DNA of 64,000 nt from Scatophagus argus (GCF_020382885.2 NC_058501.1:3844001-3908000), one strand, 5' to 3'. Counted from the stretch's first letter, positions 38,301 to 51,384 are shown. The notes: generated by a model not told the origin, from the letters alone. Numbers and translations are program-made.

Positions 38301-39257
38301 GTGGTGTAATTGGAAAAATGTAGGAGAAACAGGCAGCTCACAGAGAGCACAGCTATTTTTAGCCTTGGATGTATCACATAAAGACAGAAGAATATTGCAG
38401 TCCTGGTAAACATGGGGGGGGAGGCTCTATTCTATTACATTACATGTTGTGTAAATTATTCACCTGCAGACAAAGAAGTACATTGGTGAGTGGAGGTTCT
38501 TGTTCTTTACTATAGCTGTGATGACCAGGATGTTCTCCAGCAGGGAGATGATACCCAGGATCAGAAAGACCTGAGGAGAGAAATACAGTGTAAGTGAGAA
38601 TTATAAGAGAGGAAAGACTGAAGGGCAAAATTGTGTAGAATATTCAGGATTAAAAATGGAATGTAGAATAGGTCCCAACCTGGCCATTGTTAACCTCCAC
38701 CACTCCATCCCACCCCCCAAAATAGTGTTGCAAGATAAATATGACAGTTGATAGGAAAATTAACAAAGATAGGAAACAGGAAGGAAGAGGGAAGTGTAGT
38801 AATGGTAAGCAGTTATTTGGATGTAGCAGAACATGAGTCCAACAGAGCATAATAAAGTATTTATAAACAGAATGATCCATCCATCCATCCATCCACACAG
38901 GCACAGGGAGAACATGCAAACTCCACATAGAAGGGCCCAGACCGGGATTCAAACCTGGAACCCTCTCACTGTGAGCAACAGTGCTAACCACTGCACCACC
39001 GTGCTGCCTGAGAACAATATTTAAAATAGCTGAAAAACTATGGTGTTTAGATGTTCAGAGCCACACACACACACACACATAGTTCATACCTCTACAGCAA
39101 TGTGGACCTGCTCACATGCTGCGGGTTTGGAAGTGCTGGTCTTGGCCGGTAGCAGTGGAGGGGACAGGGTGTAGTTTTGGTGATAGTAGGAGTAAGCCCA
39201 GGTGGAGTTACCCAGCATCTCCTCCTCCAGGTAGTAGGACTCATTAGATGCATTCAT
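34775..39257 (-). CDS. mc5r: Melanocortin 5 receptor, three coding introns
   Basis: Class A GPCR for alpha-MSH and ACTH coupled to Gs; in vertebrates it acts in exocrine glands, skin, muscle and brain. Exons on the minus strand are 39257-39090, 38570-38464, 36100-35912 and 35345-34775, giving 344 residues. Evidence for type 5: [40 protein letters not shown] and [15 protein letters not shown]. The N-terminus has four N-glycosylation sequons (N2, N5, N17, N28). The ligand triad is E107, D130 and D134; Asp97 holds position 2.50; DRY is at 154-156 and DPLIY occurs in TM7. The start was set at the first ATG that opens the long frame; an upstream acceptor at 39320 shows a non-coding 5' exon exists. 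Mammalian MC5R coding regions are intronless, so the split form is a fish trait. Confidence 0.94.
35912..36100 (-). CDS. mc5r: mc5r coding exon 3 (TM2-TM3)
   Basis: 189 bp from gttgcag|T CTA GCA. Reads from [10 protein letters not shown] to LLAIAVD plus AG of the DRY arginine, with donor AG|GTAAAT (phase 2). Confidence 0.95.
38464..38570 (-). CDS. mc5r: mc5r coding exon 2 (TM1)
   Basis: 107 bp from cctcag|GTC TTT. Reads [20 protein letters not shown] and then HSPMYFFVC, ending in phase 2 before GTGAAT. Confidence 0.93.
38878..39010 (-). repeat. Internally deleted SINE in mc5r intron 1
   Basis: (CCAT)n tail joined directly to the tRNA-like head in reverse (GGGATTCAAACCTGGAACCC, then CACTGCACCACCGTGCTGCC). 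The middle of the family is missing. Confidence 0.65.
39090..39257 (-). CDS. mc5r: mc5r coding exon 1 (extracellular N-terminus)
   Basis: 56 codons, [20 protein letters not shown] to CEQVHIAVE, ending on a codon boundary at GAG|GTATGA. Confidence 0.88.
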
Positions 39258-39319
39258 CTCTGCTGTGGCTCTGGTCCAGATCACTGCTGCTTGACTGTGG
39301 TCATCATTTTTCAGGCAGA
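39258..39319 (-). other. mc5r: mc5r 5' leader in the first coding exon
   Basis: Acceptor ttttcctttacag ends at 39320. The leader carries an upstream ORF of eight codons plus stop (39307-39281, MMTTVKQQ) that finishes 23 bases before the main ATG. Confidence 0.55.
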
Positions 39320-39467
39320 CTGTAAAGGAAAACCAAAGTGAGACATGTTGTTTATTGCGTCTGCAGCTCAGATTACTTTTTTTTAAAAAGCAAAAGCAAA
39401 AGTTAATGTCATTAGTTTTCTTATATTAACTTCAATACACAAGAAATGCAAAATTATGTGTACTTAT

Positions 39468-39490
39468 GTATATATATATATATATATATA
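39468..39490. repeat. (TA)n microsatellite
   Basis: About eleven TA units. Confidence 0.85.
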
Positions 39491-42400
39491 AAAGCCATTT
39501 AGCCATTTCAGAACAACTTGAATGGATTGTTATTTCATGGCCAGCTAGCACCTTCTTGGCTGGATGCTCTCTGCTGGCAACCGCAATGTGATGACAAGAA
39601 ATAATGTCTTAATGTAATGTGTTAATTCCACACAGTACCGAGAGCCAGGCTGGGTATTTTCCCCTTCTTCCGATCTTTACTCTAAGCTAAGATAACCCAT
39701 TGCTACAAATACAAATTTATCATACATAACACAAGGTCTGTCTAATCTTAAAGGAATTGGCCAAAAGGTGAGAGGAAGATTTTCTTATCTACTCCATCAC
39801 TTTCTTTTAAGACTAAGAAGGCTATGTGTTACATGAAGAGTTAATTAATATAAGTTCATTTCATGTTTATAAAAGATAGTGAGCCTCAGTGAAGTCAGAC
39901 TTTAGACCTGGATCAGCTTGGATGAGTTTGTAAACTCAGGAAAGCACTTCATGAAATGAAGTAAACGGTCACAATTATCACAAGATGACACACAAATTAC
40001 ATCCCATTATGCATCAGAGAGATTAATTTAGTATCGGCAGTCCGACATGACACTCCTAGAGGTGAATGGGACACAGATGCCTCAGCGTTAAGATCCTGGC
40101 CCCAGCTGATGAGATGTGACGAGACCTGATCGAGTGACTTTTCCTTCTAGAGAAGAGCTTCTTCTTTTTTCAACTCAACTCATGACCCAGTTAATGGAAC
40201 CTCCAGTGATGTCAAATGACACTGTTTGCACTTCTAACACATTTGCACAGACAAACTAATGAGCTCTTTCATTGTATCATAGAAATTCACCGTAGTCATG
40301 TGGTACATGAGGCATTTCCAGGAAGATAAGCTGCTGTCAAAGCTGATAAAGACAACATGTAGGGACTGAATGCATGAACAGGGGGAAAAACACACTGGAA
40401 ACAAAATAAAACCATTAAAGTAAAATTAAGTTAAATTTAATTCTCTATTATGCCTCCAATAACCGCTGTTTGGGCTGCAGTCTATCTGATCTCAGTGTGC
40501 CATTATCCAAATCCTATTACACAGTGACAATATGAGCTTAACTGGCATTATAATTAACCTTTGCTGCAGGGCTTAATGAAAAAGCCATGCCATTTATGTC
40601 AAGTTAAGACATTTTACCACTATTATGCATGCACTTTGAACTCAATAATTGCTGGACGTATGAATGATATCAACACAATTGGAATTTAATTCTTCTGGTA
40701 CTAATTGACAAAGCAGTTATTTTAAGCTATTTTCAAACAATTAGTGTGAGAAAAGGTTTTAATTGATGTTGGACCTATTTCCAATTTTATGATTTCAACT
40801 CTTAAAAGTACCACTGTCATTCAAATTCCAATGGCTGGAGCAGTCATATTTCAGTTATTTACTTTATATGGCGAGTCCCTTCAGAGCATATTAACAGCTC
40901 ATATTTTTTCACATCAGTTTGCTTAGTAGTAATATCAGTAAGATATCCTTTCCAAAATATACAGAAATGTTAAGTGCTCTCTAGCCTGTTGCAATGACTG
41001 AAAAAAATATATTTTTAATTATCCTCCTTGTTGATGCTAGCGATAAATGGATGGCAGGAGAGAATTTTATTTCAGTCTGTTCAAACCCACACAGAGAGAG
41101 ATGTGACTACATTTTCAATGCAAGGCAATTAAGATCTTTTTCTTTTAGGATTAAAAGTATGATTTGTTTCAACTTTCATTCAATAGACACAGTAGACCTT
41201 TTTAATTGTTGCATTTTCTTTTAAGTTATTTTTAAAAGAAAAAAAAAACATCACATCGAAGACAACTTGTCAGCTTGAGACAAAGCTATGAACTAACGTA
41301 CAGCACAGACAATTTGGGTGTAACAGCAGCAGACATGAAAGTCTCTATGCATGAGTTACAGAACTGGCTTGAGGGGAGCTCCATGCCACATGCTTGGTTA
41401 CAGGAGTCTAAGGAGTCTTTTTCCCTTTTTCTTTGAAGAGGCTCGTGTAGTGTGTATAGGTCAAGGGTTAGGATCCTGATCAGAGTCCTTTAATAACTAT
41501 CTTTTATCTTTGCTAATATTTTTTTATATATATTTTCTTATCTTCCTCTTGATATAAAGAAGAAATGTTTTGTTAAGGTTCAATGTTGTTAATGAACGCA
41601 TGTTGCAGAACATTTATGCTGAATGTAAAATGTTCACTTTCACACTGTTCTTATTTTTTATTCTTGCTTCATTTACCTTCTGGCAAAGGTGATCTTTCTC
41701 ATACTGATTACAGCAGTTTTAAATTCTTTAAGCTTATATTTAGACACTCACAGAGCTGGGGAGACTGGAGATTGTGGTCTTGGTTTAATAGAAAGCAAAA
41801 AGTCTCCAGTGCTCAGGACATTACATACTAAATGTTGTTGAGCTGAAACCACAACCTTTCCTAATCTTAATTAAAGTGCTTTTGTAGCCTAAACCTTTAC
41901 AGCCAACATCAACCTCCAATTTTGTTCTCGTACATTAATGCAGCACTTTGTTCAACCGAACACAATCCAGCTAGCGATGTTCTATATCCATGTTTGTGTT
42001 TAGGAGAGAAATAAATTCACAAATAGAGTATGTTATATACACATATAAACAGTGTTAGGATGAAGCAAATTTAAAGATCAAGACTGTAACACCTGAACAT
42101 TGTTTGCTGTAAACAAACAGGGAGTCTAAAAGTCATGGATGAGTGGTAGAAAGCTCCTTTGGTTACTAAACATTAACTATACATAACAAATAAGCGTGCT
42201 TTGTTCAGATGCGAAATATAGAAGCAATAGCTGAAAGCACTGGCACTGTGAAGTCCACAGACTGCAGAGACTTTAGCTAAAACGAAGAGAAGGGAGGGTG
42301 ACTTGTCTCCTACATGGTCTGTTTTATATTTCATTCTCCCCAGTAACATTTCACTTTTATGTGACTTAATAGAGCACACTGACAGATTGTCAAACTGTGT

Positions 42401-42663
42401 TTTATTCTGAGAAATGCCTTCCACGCCTATTAACTTCGAGATCAATGTCCACAAAAAAGAGTCTGTTAGGCTTGCTAGATGTTGTGTTTCAAATGTTGCA
42501 TCATACTGCATAAAAAAGAGCTCGCAGTTTTAATGGAAACCTCAAACTACCTTAAAATCTGTTATCAGGCATTTTTGCGTTAGCCGAGGAGCCAACACTC
42601 ACAGCCCAGACTGACTCACTAATCAGAGCAGAAAAGGCTCAGAGGAGCTTCAGTTTCTGTTGA

Positions 42664-42703
42664 AAAAACAAAACAAAACAAAACAAAACAAACAAACAAA
42701 AAT
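42664..42703. repeat. (AAAAC)n simple repeat
   Basis: Several AAAAC units followed by AAAC units. Confidence 0.8.
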
Positions 42704-44099
42704 AACCAAGAACACATTATGGAACATATTCATTTCATGTGCAGGTTAGCCACCTGTCGTCTGCTGCAGTGTTCACACACACACACACACAAAAACACAC
42801 ATCTGTTCCCTGCTGCTCTGATCCCACTCATGTTGCTGTTTTAACATGTGATGTCAGAGATGGAGGCATGTGCAGTACGTGATGTAAAGATGTAAGCCAC
42901 TGCATGACGAATTACTAACCATCACAGACTCCGGTACTTGTTCCTGTTGTGACACGCTGCATTTTCAGACACCATAATCACACCTCCCTTGTGATTTCAA
43001 CTGCTCTGATCCTTAGTTCACTGCTTGTCTCTCCTTGTTTATCCTCCTGTCTCTGATTGTGTGTTTTCCTTCTCAGATCTACTCCTTTTTCAAATCACCC
43101 CTCTTCTCTTTAGTGACAGTCCCAGTGGTTCAGACATTGACATCTCGTGCCATTGTCACAAAGCAGAAAGCAAGATCCATGCTAGCTTCATCACATCATC
43201 AAGAGAAGGCATCTTGAAGCTTCTCTGCTGACAGCAAATGATCATCTCCTTTAAAGCCCACCATGGATGTGGACACGGTTTTACCAAATAATGCTTCTTC
43301 AGATGTGAGAGCTTATACAAACACTTTCTCTGCCAGCATGTGCAAACTTTATATTAACATTCTAAACATATTTAACATAAAAACAACAGTCATCTCTCAA
43401 GTGGGAGTTTGGGTACCTTTAAATGTGTTCCACATCATTCATTCATATTCAGGACAAAATCATTTATGCATCTTGCAACAAATGTAATTAAATCTAATGA
43501 CATGGAAATGTTAATCACTGCACTGTTTGCATGTATAACCTACCACAATGAAACACAATCACAGTGAATAAATCACTGTGCAGCTATCAGTGTGATCTGC
43601 AGTTATCAAGTGTTGCTGTGAACCCCTGCTCCATTTTCAACATGATATTATCATATCATGACAGAAAAATACTGCCACTACTATGGAGCCACAAGCCTGA
43701 AACAAATTTAATAATAGGTTAACAAAGCAAAAATCCAAGCACTTCAGAGAAACAGCAACAGCTTTTTTCCCCCTTAACCTCCATATTACCTGATGAAATG
43801 AAAACTTGATTTATTTATTTCTCATTTCTCATTGTCCTCATCAGGTTCTTTCCAATGCTTATATGATGAGATGTAAGGAGACTATGTATGTCCAGAATGA
43901 TTGGCCCAGGGTTGGAGTGTTTGTATGTTGTTTCCTGCGTCCTGTTGTTTTAAACAAAGGTACTTTTAAATATGACAGAATTTAAATATGTATCAAGGCT
44001 GACGGAGTAACACCTCTGAAACACTCATCAACTGTAATATGGAGACATGTCATTCAACTCAGAAACCGTAGAAAAATACTGCAGTTCTGCAGCACCTGC

Positions 44100-44350
44100 A
44101 TTCTGTTTATCCAGCCTGAGACTCGTACCTGAACCTGTTTAGACTTGACCTGCCTGTTTGACCTTTTCGCCCTTTTATTGGATTTTGGATTCTTGCCTGC
44201 TTGCTTGCCTGGATTGCTGACTTCCTGTTTTGAGCCTTGTCTGCCTCACCATCTCATAAATGGGTTTTGTACCAGCATTTCAATTTAAATAACTCATTGA
44301 ACTGAATCAAGCTCTGCCGCTGACATTTGCATTTGGGTCCGTCTCCTGTA
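44100..44350 (+). repeat. Dispersed repeat ending in GCATTTGGGTCC
   Basis: CCTGCTTGCTTGCCTGGATT, TTGAGCCTTGTCTGCCTCAC and ACATTTGCATTTGGGTCC resemble a common teleost dispersed element. Class uncertain. Confidence 0.35.
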
Positions 44351-46661
44351 TTTATATAGTATTTGTATTTTAATACTTTACTTGGTTAAAAATATGTAAT
44401 TAAATGTACTTAAACTATGAAAATACTCATTGTGCAGCAAAATGTTCCCTTCAATGTTTTACTATTGTATCTGATGTTTTTGGATTAATATTACTGCTGC
44501 ATCCATGTGTATGATGAATTTTACTTTTGTAGATGTTTGAGCCTGAACTCATTTCTACTTTATATACTGTTGGGTAGGTTAATCTACAGTAATTCACCAT
44601 CATTTGTTTGTAGAATCAGCCTGATTCTCAGCCAGCATTCTAGTCTCCGGTAGGGATTGACCACAACCAACTGAGCATAAAGCATCAGATCTCAATCTGA
44701 AGCTCATGATATAACCGACTCCAATGACAATGACACGGATGATAGCAAAGCATGATGGTCATGAGCATTTCTTCAAAGGTTGCCATGACTACAATGTCAC
44801 AAACAGTGTTAAATGGGTGTTCTTTTTCTCACAGATGTCCCCAAAAATAACAGCACCGTCACATTCACACCATCATCAAACCTTTCACGGCTTGTGCTCA
44901 CAGCAAGTCAAATGCAGCCTGCTGGACATAGTGATGTTTAAAGAAGTGAGCTTATTGTGTGGGTTTCTGTTTCAAATCAGATGCTGTGGCATTGCAGTTT
45001 CAACAAAAATATGACAAAAACAAATATTAAACCACATGGTTATGTCTGTTTTTAGCTAATACACTGAATTAAATACCTGAAAATGAAGGCACTTTATCAC
45101 AGTGAGGCAAAAATAACAACAAAGCTTCCCATCTCATTGATTTTCCCAGTTGGCCAAAATGTTGTAATACACGCAGAGATATTGGAGGGAGAGATACCAT
45201 GGTATAAACAGTCCTAGCTAGAGACCCACAGTGAGAACTAATCCTTTTCTGTCATGTTACATGCATGTAATATTGTGGAGCTGTTTTCCAACATGTTCTG
45301 TTACAGCCAGCCGAGCTTGTTGAGTCACTGTTTATGAGCTTTATTAAAATGGCTTTCCAGAAGTCAAAGAGAAACACGCATGAGATGATGTGATGCAAAC
45401 CAAATAATAGAACTAAAAAGAACTTGTATACGGAGGCGTGTTTTTGTCGCCACAGCAGGAGATGTATTTATCAGAAACCAGATTCAGGTCAGTCAGTAAA
45501 AACCTAGCTTTCTCTCGCTGAGTGATGTTCAGTGCTGCTGCTTTGCCACAGTGGTGACTAATCTTTGTGGGGGGGGGGGGGGGACAAAACAAAACATTTT
45601 CTCTAGACAGTTACTACAGTAAAAGTTAGACTGATCAAGCAAAGCATTTTCTGCACAATGGGGTTGGAATCTTTCAAGTCTTTCAAGTTCTTTTAATGCT
45701 AATGAATCAGTGGTCTCTCAGATTTCACATTTCAGAGTGTTGCTAATTTGCTCTATTTTTAACTGCCACCAGCTAACAGCAGTTCTGTGCTGAAATACAA
45801 CCTTCGGTATTTCTCCACCTTACACTGGATGGTTGATGTTTTTTGCTGATTAATGTGGGGTGAAAGTAACTTAAAGCAAATGCACATCTGGCAGGATGCC
45901 ATGGGATTGTGCAGCATGGACTTCCCTGCGTTTGTATTTCTATAGGAAGTACCAGAGCACCTGAAAGAAGGACTGAGGCTCTATCAGTGAAATCAGGTCC
46001 TGCGCATTTCACAACAAATCACAGCCACAGTGCATATTACTGTGGTGGACTTATTTCTGAGCAGGCATGAGGATCGCGCTGTTGACAAAATCTGCTGGGA
46101 GGATAATGTACTGGAATAAAATTTTTTGCAGTTTTTCTTTTGAATGTAGACTGTACAACTTTGAGTCCATTAAAGCCAAAAGCTATTGTAAGAGTTTTAC
46201 ACCTCATGTAAACTATCCTTTCATGGATACAGTGGGTAGTGAGGGCCATGATGTGGATTTAAGATGAGCAAAATACCAGTGTAGGCAAGTTTAGAATATA
46301 TTTCATGTAGCTATAAGATGATTTGTAGCTTTATATGAGGCTACTGGCAGTTAATATTGACATATTATTAAGTGATTAAGCGTAACTAGTTGCCACAAAC
46401 AACAAACAAGTAAAAAATATCCCAATATCACAAAAACCCTTGAAGGAAATCTTGCCGCTGCACATTCATGTGACCAGACAAACTTCAAATTTCCATACAA
46501 ATATCATAGGACAAAAATAATAATCATAAACGGTAATCTCCAATGTGCCAACTACTCTGCAATTGACAGATTTGAAAAAACATTAATGCAAAAATGATGT
46601 CTTCTGAGGTGGTAATAAAAATTCATTGCGAGTGGGGAGACAGAGTTAAAGAATGACTCAC

Positions 46662-46777
46662 CTCTCACAGGAGCTGTGACTCAAATCCTTTCCACAAATG
46701 GCTCAGAGGGACTAGATGGTGCCTCTGTGTAGCATCAGACCAGCGGATTTACGCATCATGAGACTGGAGATGCCGAG
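46662..46777 (-). other. Candidate upstream non-coding exon of mc5r
   Basis: On the minus strand a strong acceptor (a long CT run then gctctcacag) and a strong donor (GAGAG|GTGAGTCA) bracket 116 bp with no long ORF. It could supply the 5' UTR that must join at the 39320 acceptor, about 7.3 kb away. Purely inferred; the CT run may instead be just a microsatellite. Confidence 0.3.
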
Positions 46778-46787
46778 CTGTGAGAGC

Positions 46788-46789
<2 letters not shown>

Positions 46790-46869
<80 letters not shown>
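46790..46869. repeat. Long (GA)n microsatellite
   Basis: Nearly 40 uninterrupted GA units (CT on the minus strand), abutting the candidate exon at 46662-46777. Confidence 0.95.
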
Positions 46870-46874
<5 letters not shown>

Positions 46875-47799
46875 GGAGGGAGAGGAACTCCCCCTTCAGA
46901 TTTGACAGCATGGACACGACATACAGCTACTGCCAGCAATTTCTAACAATCTCTCTCACAGTGAGCTGAAAGAAGCTGCAGTCAAAAACACAGAGCTTCC
47001 TCCAGGCTGAAATATTCTGTCTGTGATGAGCCTCCCTCTTAGAAGAATTTAGCACTTAAATGTGACTTAGTGCAGAATTTCAATCTGCAGCATAGTGGAA
47101 AATATAATGAGTAGCAAGAGGAGGAACAGATGTTTCTGACTTAAGTCCACTTTGGTTTTTTTGTCTTTGTTGGGTTAAACTGCACAGCTCAACAATTCTG
47201 TACTAATACCTTTGTTCAAATTCAGGAGAGAGTAAAAAAAGCACAAACTACTAAATGGATCTTTGTCAATTAAAGTTTTTAAAGGGCATTTACAATGAAA
47301 AAGTACGACAATGCCCTCAGTTATTACGTCTCTGTTTTGTAAAAAAATCTCTTCATTTTTGAAATTTTTGAGTTTGAATGTGTCCTCAGAGGACGCATAT
47401 TAAAAGTGTTATTAGTGACATGCAAAAACAGATAGTGAAGTGGCACGTACAAAGTACTAAAACACTATAATGATACTAAAATGCACATACGAGCATTTTC
47501 ACATCCAAAACAAGGAATATCGATTTCATTTTAATATTTTCCATCATGAATGAAATTAGTATGGAGCGATTATTGTATCAGCAAACATTACAAATGTGAG
47601 TGGAGGGTTGTGAAAATCAAATTTGGCAATTTGGAAAAAAAAAATTATATATTCAGATGTTCACATTAAATGAGATTAGTAAATGTGTACACAAATCACA
47701 CGGGCCTGTCTTTTACATGTGATTTTTGCTACACTTCTGCTGTGACAGAAATCAAATAAGTGTGGTGATATACAGTATAAGTGAGTGGAGATTTGTCTG

Positions 47800-49160
47800 C
47801 GTGACTCAGTAGCTGTACAGACCACCTACCACTGCAAACCACCCCAGTGAATGGTGGAGGTCATGGACTGATGAAGCCAATAAGGCCAAGTCATCTGCAA
47901 AAACCAGAGATGCAGTTCTGAGATTTCCAACCTGGACACTCTCCTCATGCCAGCGGCGCCTTGAGATACTTCCCTGAATATCTCATATAGAACTGTAGAT
48001 AAGGGGCAACGTTAATGGAGTCCAACACACACAAAACGTGTCTGACTGCTCCAAGAATACTGACTTCACTTTGGTTATTTTGGACCAGATGACGGTAACA
48101 TCCCCTGCTATCCCATACTCCTGCAAAAAGCCAATTGTTGAAACAATGGCTGTTTGGAACAGTCAGTGAATGGTTAGCAGAGAAAACGTTCATGCTGTTA
48201 AGACTATGAGACTATGTCTTCTTTTCCATTGTGAACAAACAAACTTACAAACTTGTTAATAGCACTGGAGGACAGGTTAAGACAGATATGATTTTGAAGA
48301 TATAGTTCAACATTCTGCATTATATGCTTAGTTGTCTTTCTTTTCCAGATTTAGATGAGGGGATTGATACTATTTTCACATCTGTGGAAAATGTAAAGGC
48401 ATAGCATAAAGACTAGAAAGGGATAAACAGCCAAAAAAAAAAAAAAAAAAAACACAACCAACAGCTCCCTACCAGGGACAGCAGCATATCTGGCATCTTG
48501 TTATTTCCATGTTTCCAGGCAATGAAAGGAGACTTCAAAAAGTTATTTCTCTTTGCCTAGAAGCACCCAGCACACACTGCAACCCTCAATAAAACCCTGA
48601 CAAACTTTTTAACATTTTGGTTTTTGAACTGGCTAAACAAAAATATTTATAAAATATATACATGTATTAATCAGTGAGTTTTAGAGAAACAGGTTGACAT
48701 ATTTTATGAAGCTTCAGTAGATGGGTAGATATGACAGTGGGATCGATCCATCCCATAATCTTGCGGCACTTCCCGCAGACCCCCCAGAGAACAAAGTCAG
48801 AGGTCTTGTCCAAGTCCAAAAACACATGTAGACTGGGTGTGCAAACATCCCATTGTCCCTCCATCAGGAGTAAACAGTTGATCCTCTGTTTCAAGGCCAG
48901 GACAGAATCTGCATTACTTCCCTTAAATCCTTTCAGCCCCCTAGAATAACCTTTTTTGGCAAGGCTAAGCAGTGTGATATCCTAACAATCAGACTACACC
49001 CTATGGTTCCCTTTTTTGAAAATAGGAGACACCACTTTAGTCTGCAACTCAACAGGTACTATACTGCAAGCAAAGCTGCAGAGGCTTGTCAGTCAAGACA
49101 GCCTAACAATGTCTAAACCTTCAGCATCTCAGGGTGATTCTCACTCACACTCGGCACCTT
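47800..49160 (-). mobile_element. Dead jockey/Rex-like LINE, reverse transcriptase relic
   Basis: Minus-strand pieces match a common fish non-LTR reverse transcriptase. Around 48740-48830 VFLDLDKTSDFVLWGV corresponds to the family's VDLEKAFDRVPRGVLWGV. Near 48000-48090 is a broken VGLRQGCPLSP region, and at 47890-47901 the catalytic FADD box sits in LVFADDLALLASS. Frames are broken many times, and an unrelated repeat interrupts it at about 48130-48660. Confidence 0.65.
48130..48660 (+). repeat. Dispersed repeat copy A (nested in LINE relic)
   Basis: Shares the order CAGTTCAACATTCTGCATTA, TTAGATGAGGGGATTGATAC, AGCATAAAGACTAGAAA and TTTCCAGGCAATGAAAGGAG with copy B at 53440-53990. This is a widespread teleost element of uncertain class. 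Confidence 0.55.
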
Positions 49161-49849
49161 GCTTTATAGAAAAGTATGCCACAGATTTGATATAATTAAG
49201 TGTGGTGATTCAAAAGAGTCAAGTTTAAAAAAAAAATTTCAAAACTGATGCAGAAGTGGCCAAGATATCATGAATTTTCTAGCCTTTAGTTCCCATGATT
49301 CAGTTTGATTTCTCAGCCTTAGAGATAAAGTTCCTTCATAGCCACAGAGGATATTATGCAACCGCATATAATATCCCGCACCCTTGTGACTACATACTTT
49401 GATGTATAAAACAGGGAAGGGAATCTGAGCATGGAGGATCTGTTACAACATTTTACATACCAAACATGTTTCTGGTTTGGTTGGCTGTTGCTTTGTTTTT
49501 GTGGTTTCCTAATGTACTTGTATATGATCAACAGGAAAAAGAAATATGTGACCCTCAGCACCAAGGTGGTGAAACTATTGCCCTGGTTTTCTTCTCTTGT
49601 GTCTTGATTTCCTTTACATTTCCCGTCTTTGTCTTTTGCCTGCTCTTTTTATTACCTTGATTCATTTCACCTGCATCTCATTTGTCCCTTATTTTTGTTA
49701 CTTTTGTAATTTTCATAAAGAAAACCCATCTTCTTAAAATGGTAAATTACCTGGAAAATTCACTGATCTAAACCAGTGATTACCAACCATGGGTACTTCT
49801 ACCCTAGGGGGTACTTCTATAGTTGCAGTTGCTGCAGTTACAGCTTGCT

Positions 49850-49980
49850 CAAGGGGGAATGTTGGGTTCTCTGTATTACAATTTAATTAAAGAATTTGGT
49901 CTAGACCTGGAAAGTGTCATGAGATAACTTTTGTTGTGAATTGGCACTATATAAATAAAGTGAACTGAATTGAATTGTTG
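49850..49980 (+). repeat. Dispersed repeat with GAATTGAATTG end
   Basis: Partial copy: AATGTTGGGTTCTCTGTATT, GGTCTAGACCTGGAAAGTGT and TTGGCACTATATAAATAAAG, ending in AATTGAATTG. Same family as 58790-59215. Confidence 0.55.
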
Positions 49981-51384
49981 AATAATCAACAGTTGAATTA
50001 GCTAAAAATATTAAATAGTCACAAAGCTAAAAGTAGTACTTAAATTGTTCAAGTAGTTAATATTACAACGACAGCTGAAACGGTAAGTTAGGATAATTAG
50101 ATAAAAGTGTGAAAGAGCTAAATAAGTAGATAAAATACTGTAGATTGGTTTAAGTAATGATTCAAAACACTGCTTAATATTAGAGTAAATTTCTTTGCTA
50201 TGCTAGGACCTGTACATAAATCAAAATTTCAGCAAAGAGAGGAGAAGGGCTTGCAAGGGCTTTAGACTTATTTTAGTCAGCTCAGAAAGTTGCTCCCAGC
50301 CAGACTTAAGATGTGAACTAAAGTGAGACAGCTGATATTACAGCTAATATTACTAGCCAAGAAGTGAAATCAGTGAAGGAGCCACTACCACCTGTGAGAA
50401 AGTAAATGATGTTGATAACAGCGAACACCTTCTGTGTGTTTATGTACAAGGGAGAGCCCATGTCTTGATATGCATAGATCAGATTTGGGTAGATCCCATT
50501 GATTGGATCTTTACAGGGTGGGCTTGCATGTTCACCTTCTGTATGGTAGAACCATAGAAACTAACTCAAAACATGTTGTAATTCATAGCAAAAATAGTTT
50601 CATTCACCTGCAAAATGAATATACAAACTAGATTATCACCTGCTCCTACAGCTTTAACCTGCTGATGTGGCCATTACAGAAATCTAATTTCTCATGTATA
50701 TAGAAGTTCCTTTGTCAGTTTTCACTCTTTTGCTTTAGGAACAAGTTAGCAGCAAACACAGTTTAAAGTAATGTCTCCACAGTGATTGGCTTGATTTTTG
50801 GTTTTTTTTCCCCCTCCATATCAAACAGGCTACTTAATTTTTATCTCCTACATGCAGCAAAGGAGGATTTGAATTTAAGCACAAAGAGGCAAGGATGTTA
50901 CATACACTGCGACACACCACAGTTCAGTTCCAAACAGCTGCTTTTTCACTGTCTTTTCTTTTCTAACATGTTCTAGCTCTCTTTGTTAATTTGAGAGACT
51001 TTTTTTTTCATTTTTTTTGCTAGTTTGTTTGTTCATTAACACTCCAGAACACTATGTTCCTTTAGAAGCTCAATATATCAATATTTTCTGCTTTTCCCCC
51101 TTCTTAAGTTCCTTAAATGTTAGTGCTTTTGGCACTATAGCTATATTTGCTACGCGACAGTCTGGTTCAAAGAATGATTGCATTTCCCAGCAGATGACCT
51201 TTTTGATACAGTGCAAACATTATAGAAAGATGAAAATGTGGCCTATGTGAGTGCAATTCCTGCACGCACAGTTCTGTAAATAGCATTGCTATTGCAGTCT
51301 GAGGATGTCTTTCATTCAGAATACACAGCCTTATTTCTTTAAACCAAATTCCACATGAAGACGCACAAATATGAGATTACGAGA

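Noticed and set aside
46712..46946. Arg-Glu and Leu-Ser repeat ORFs
   Set aside because: Translation of the (GA)n microsatellite.
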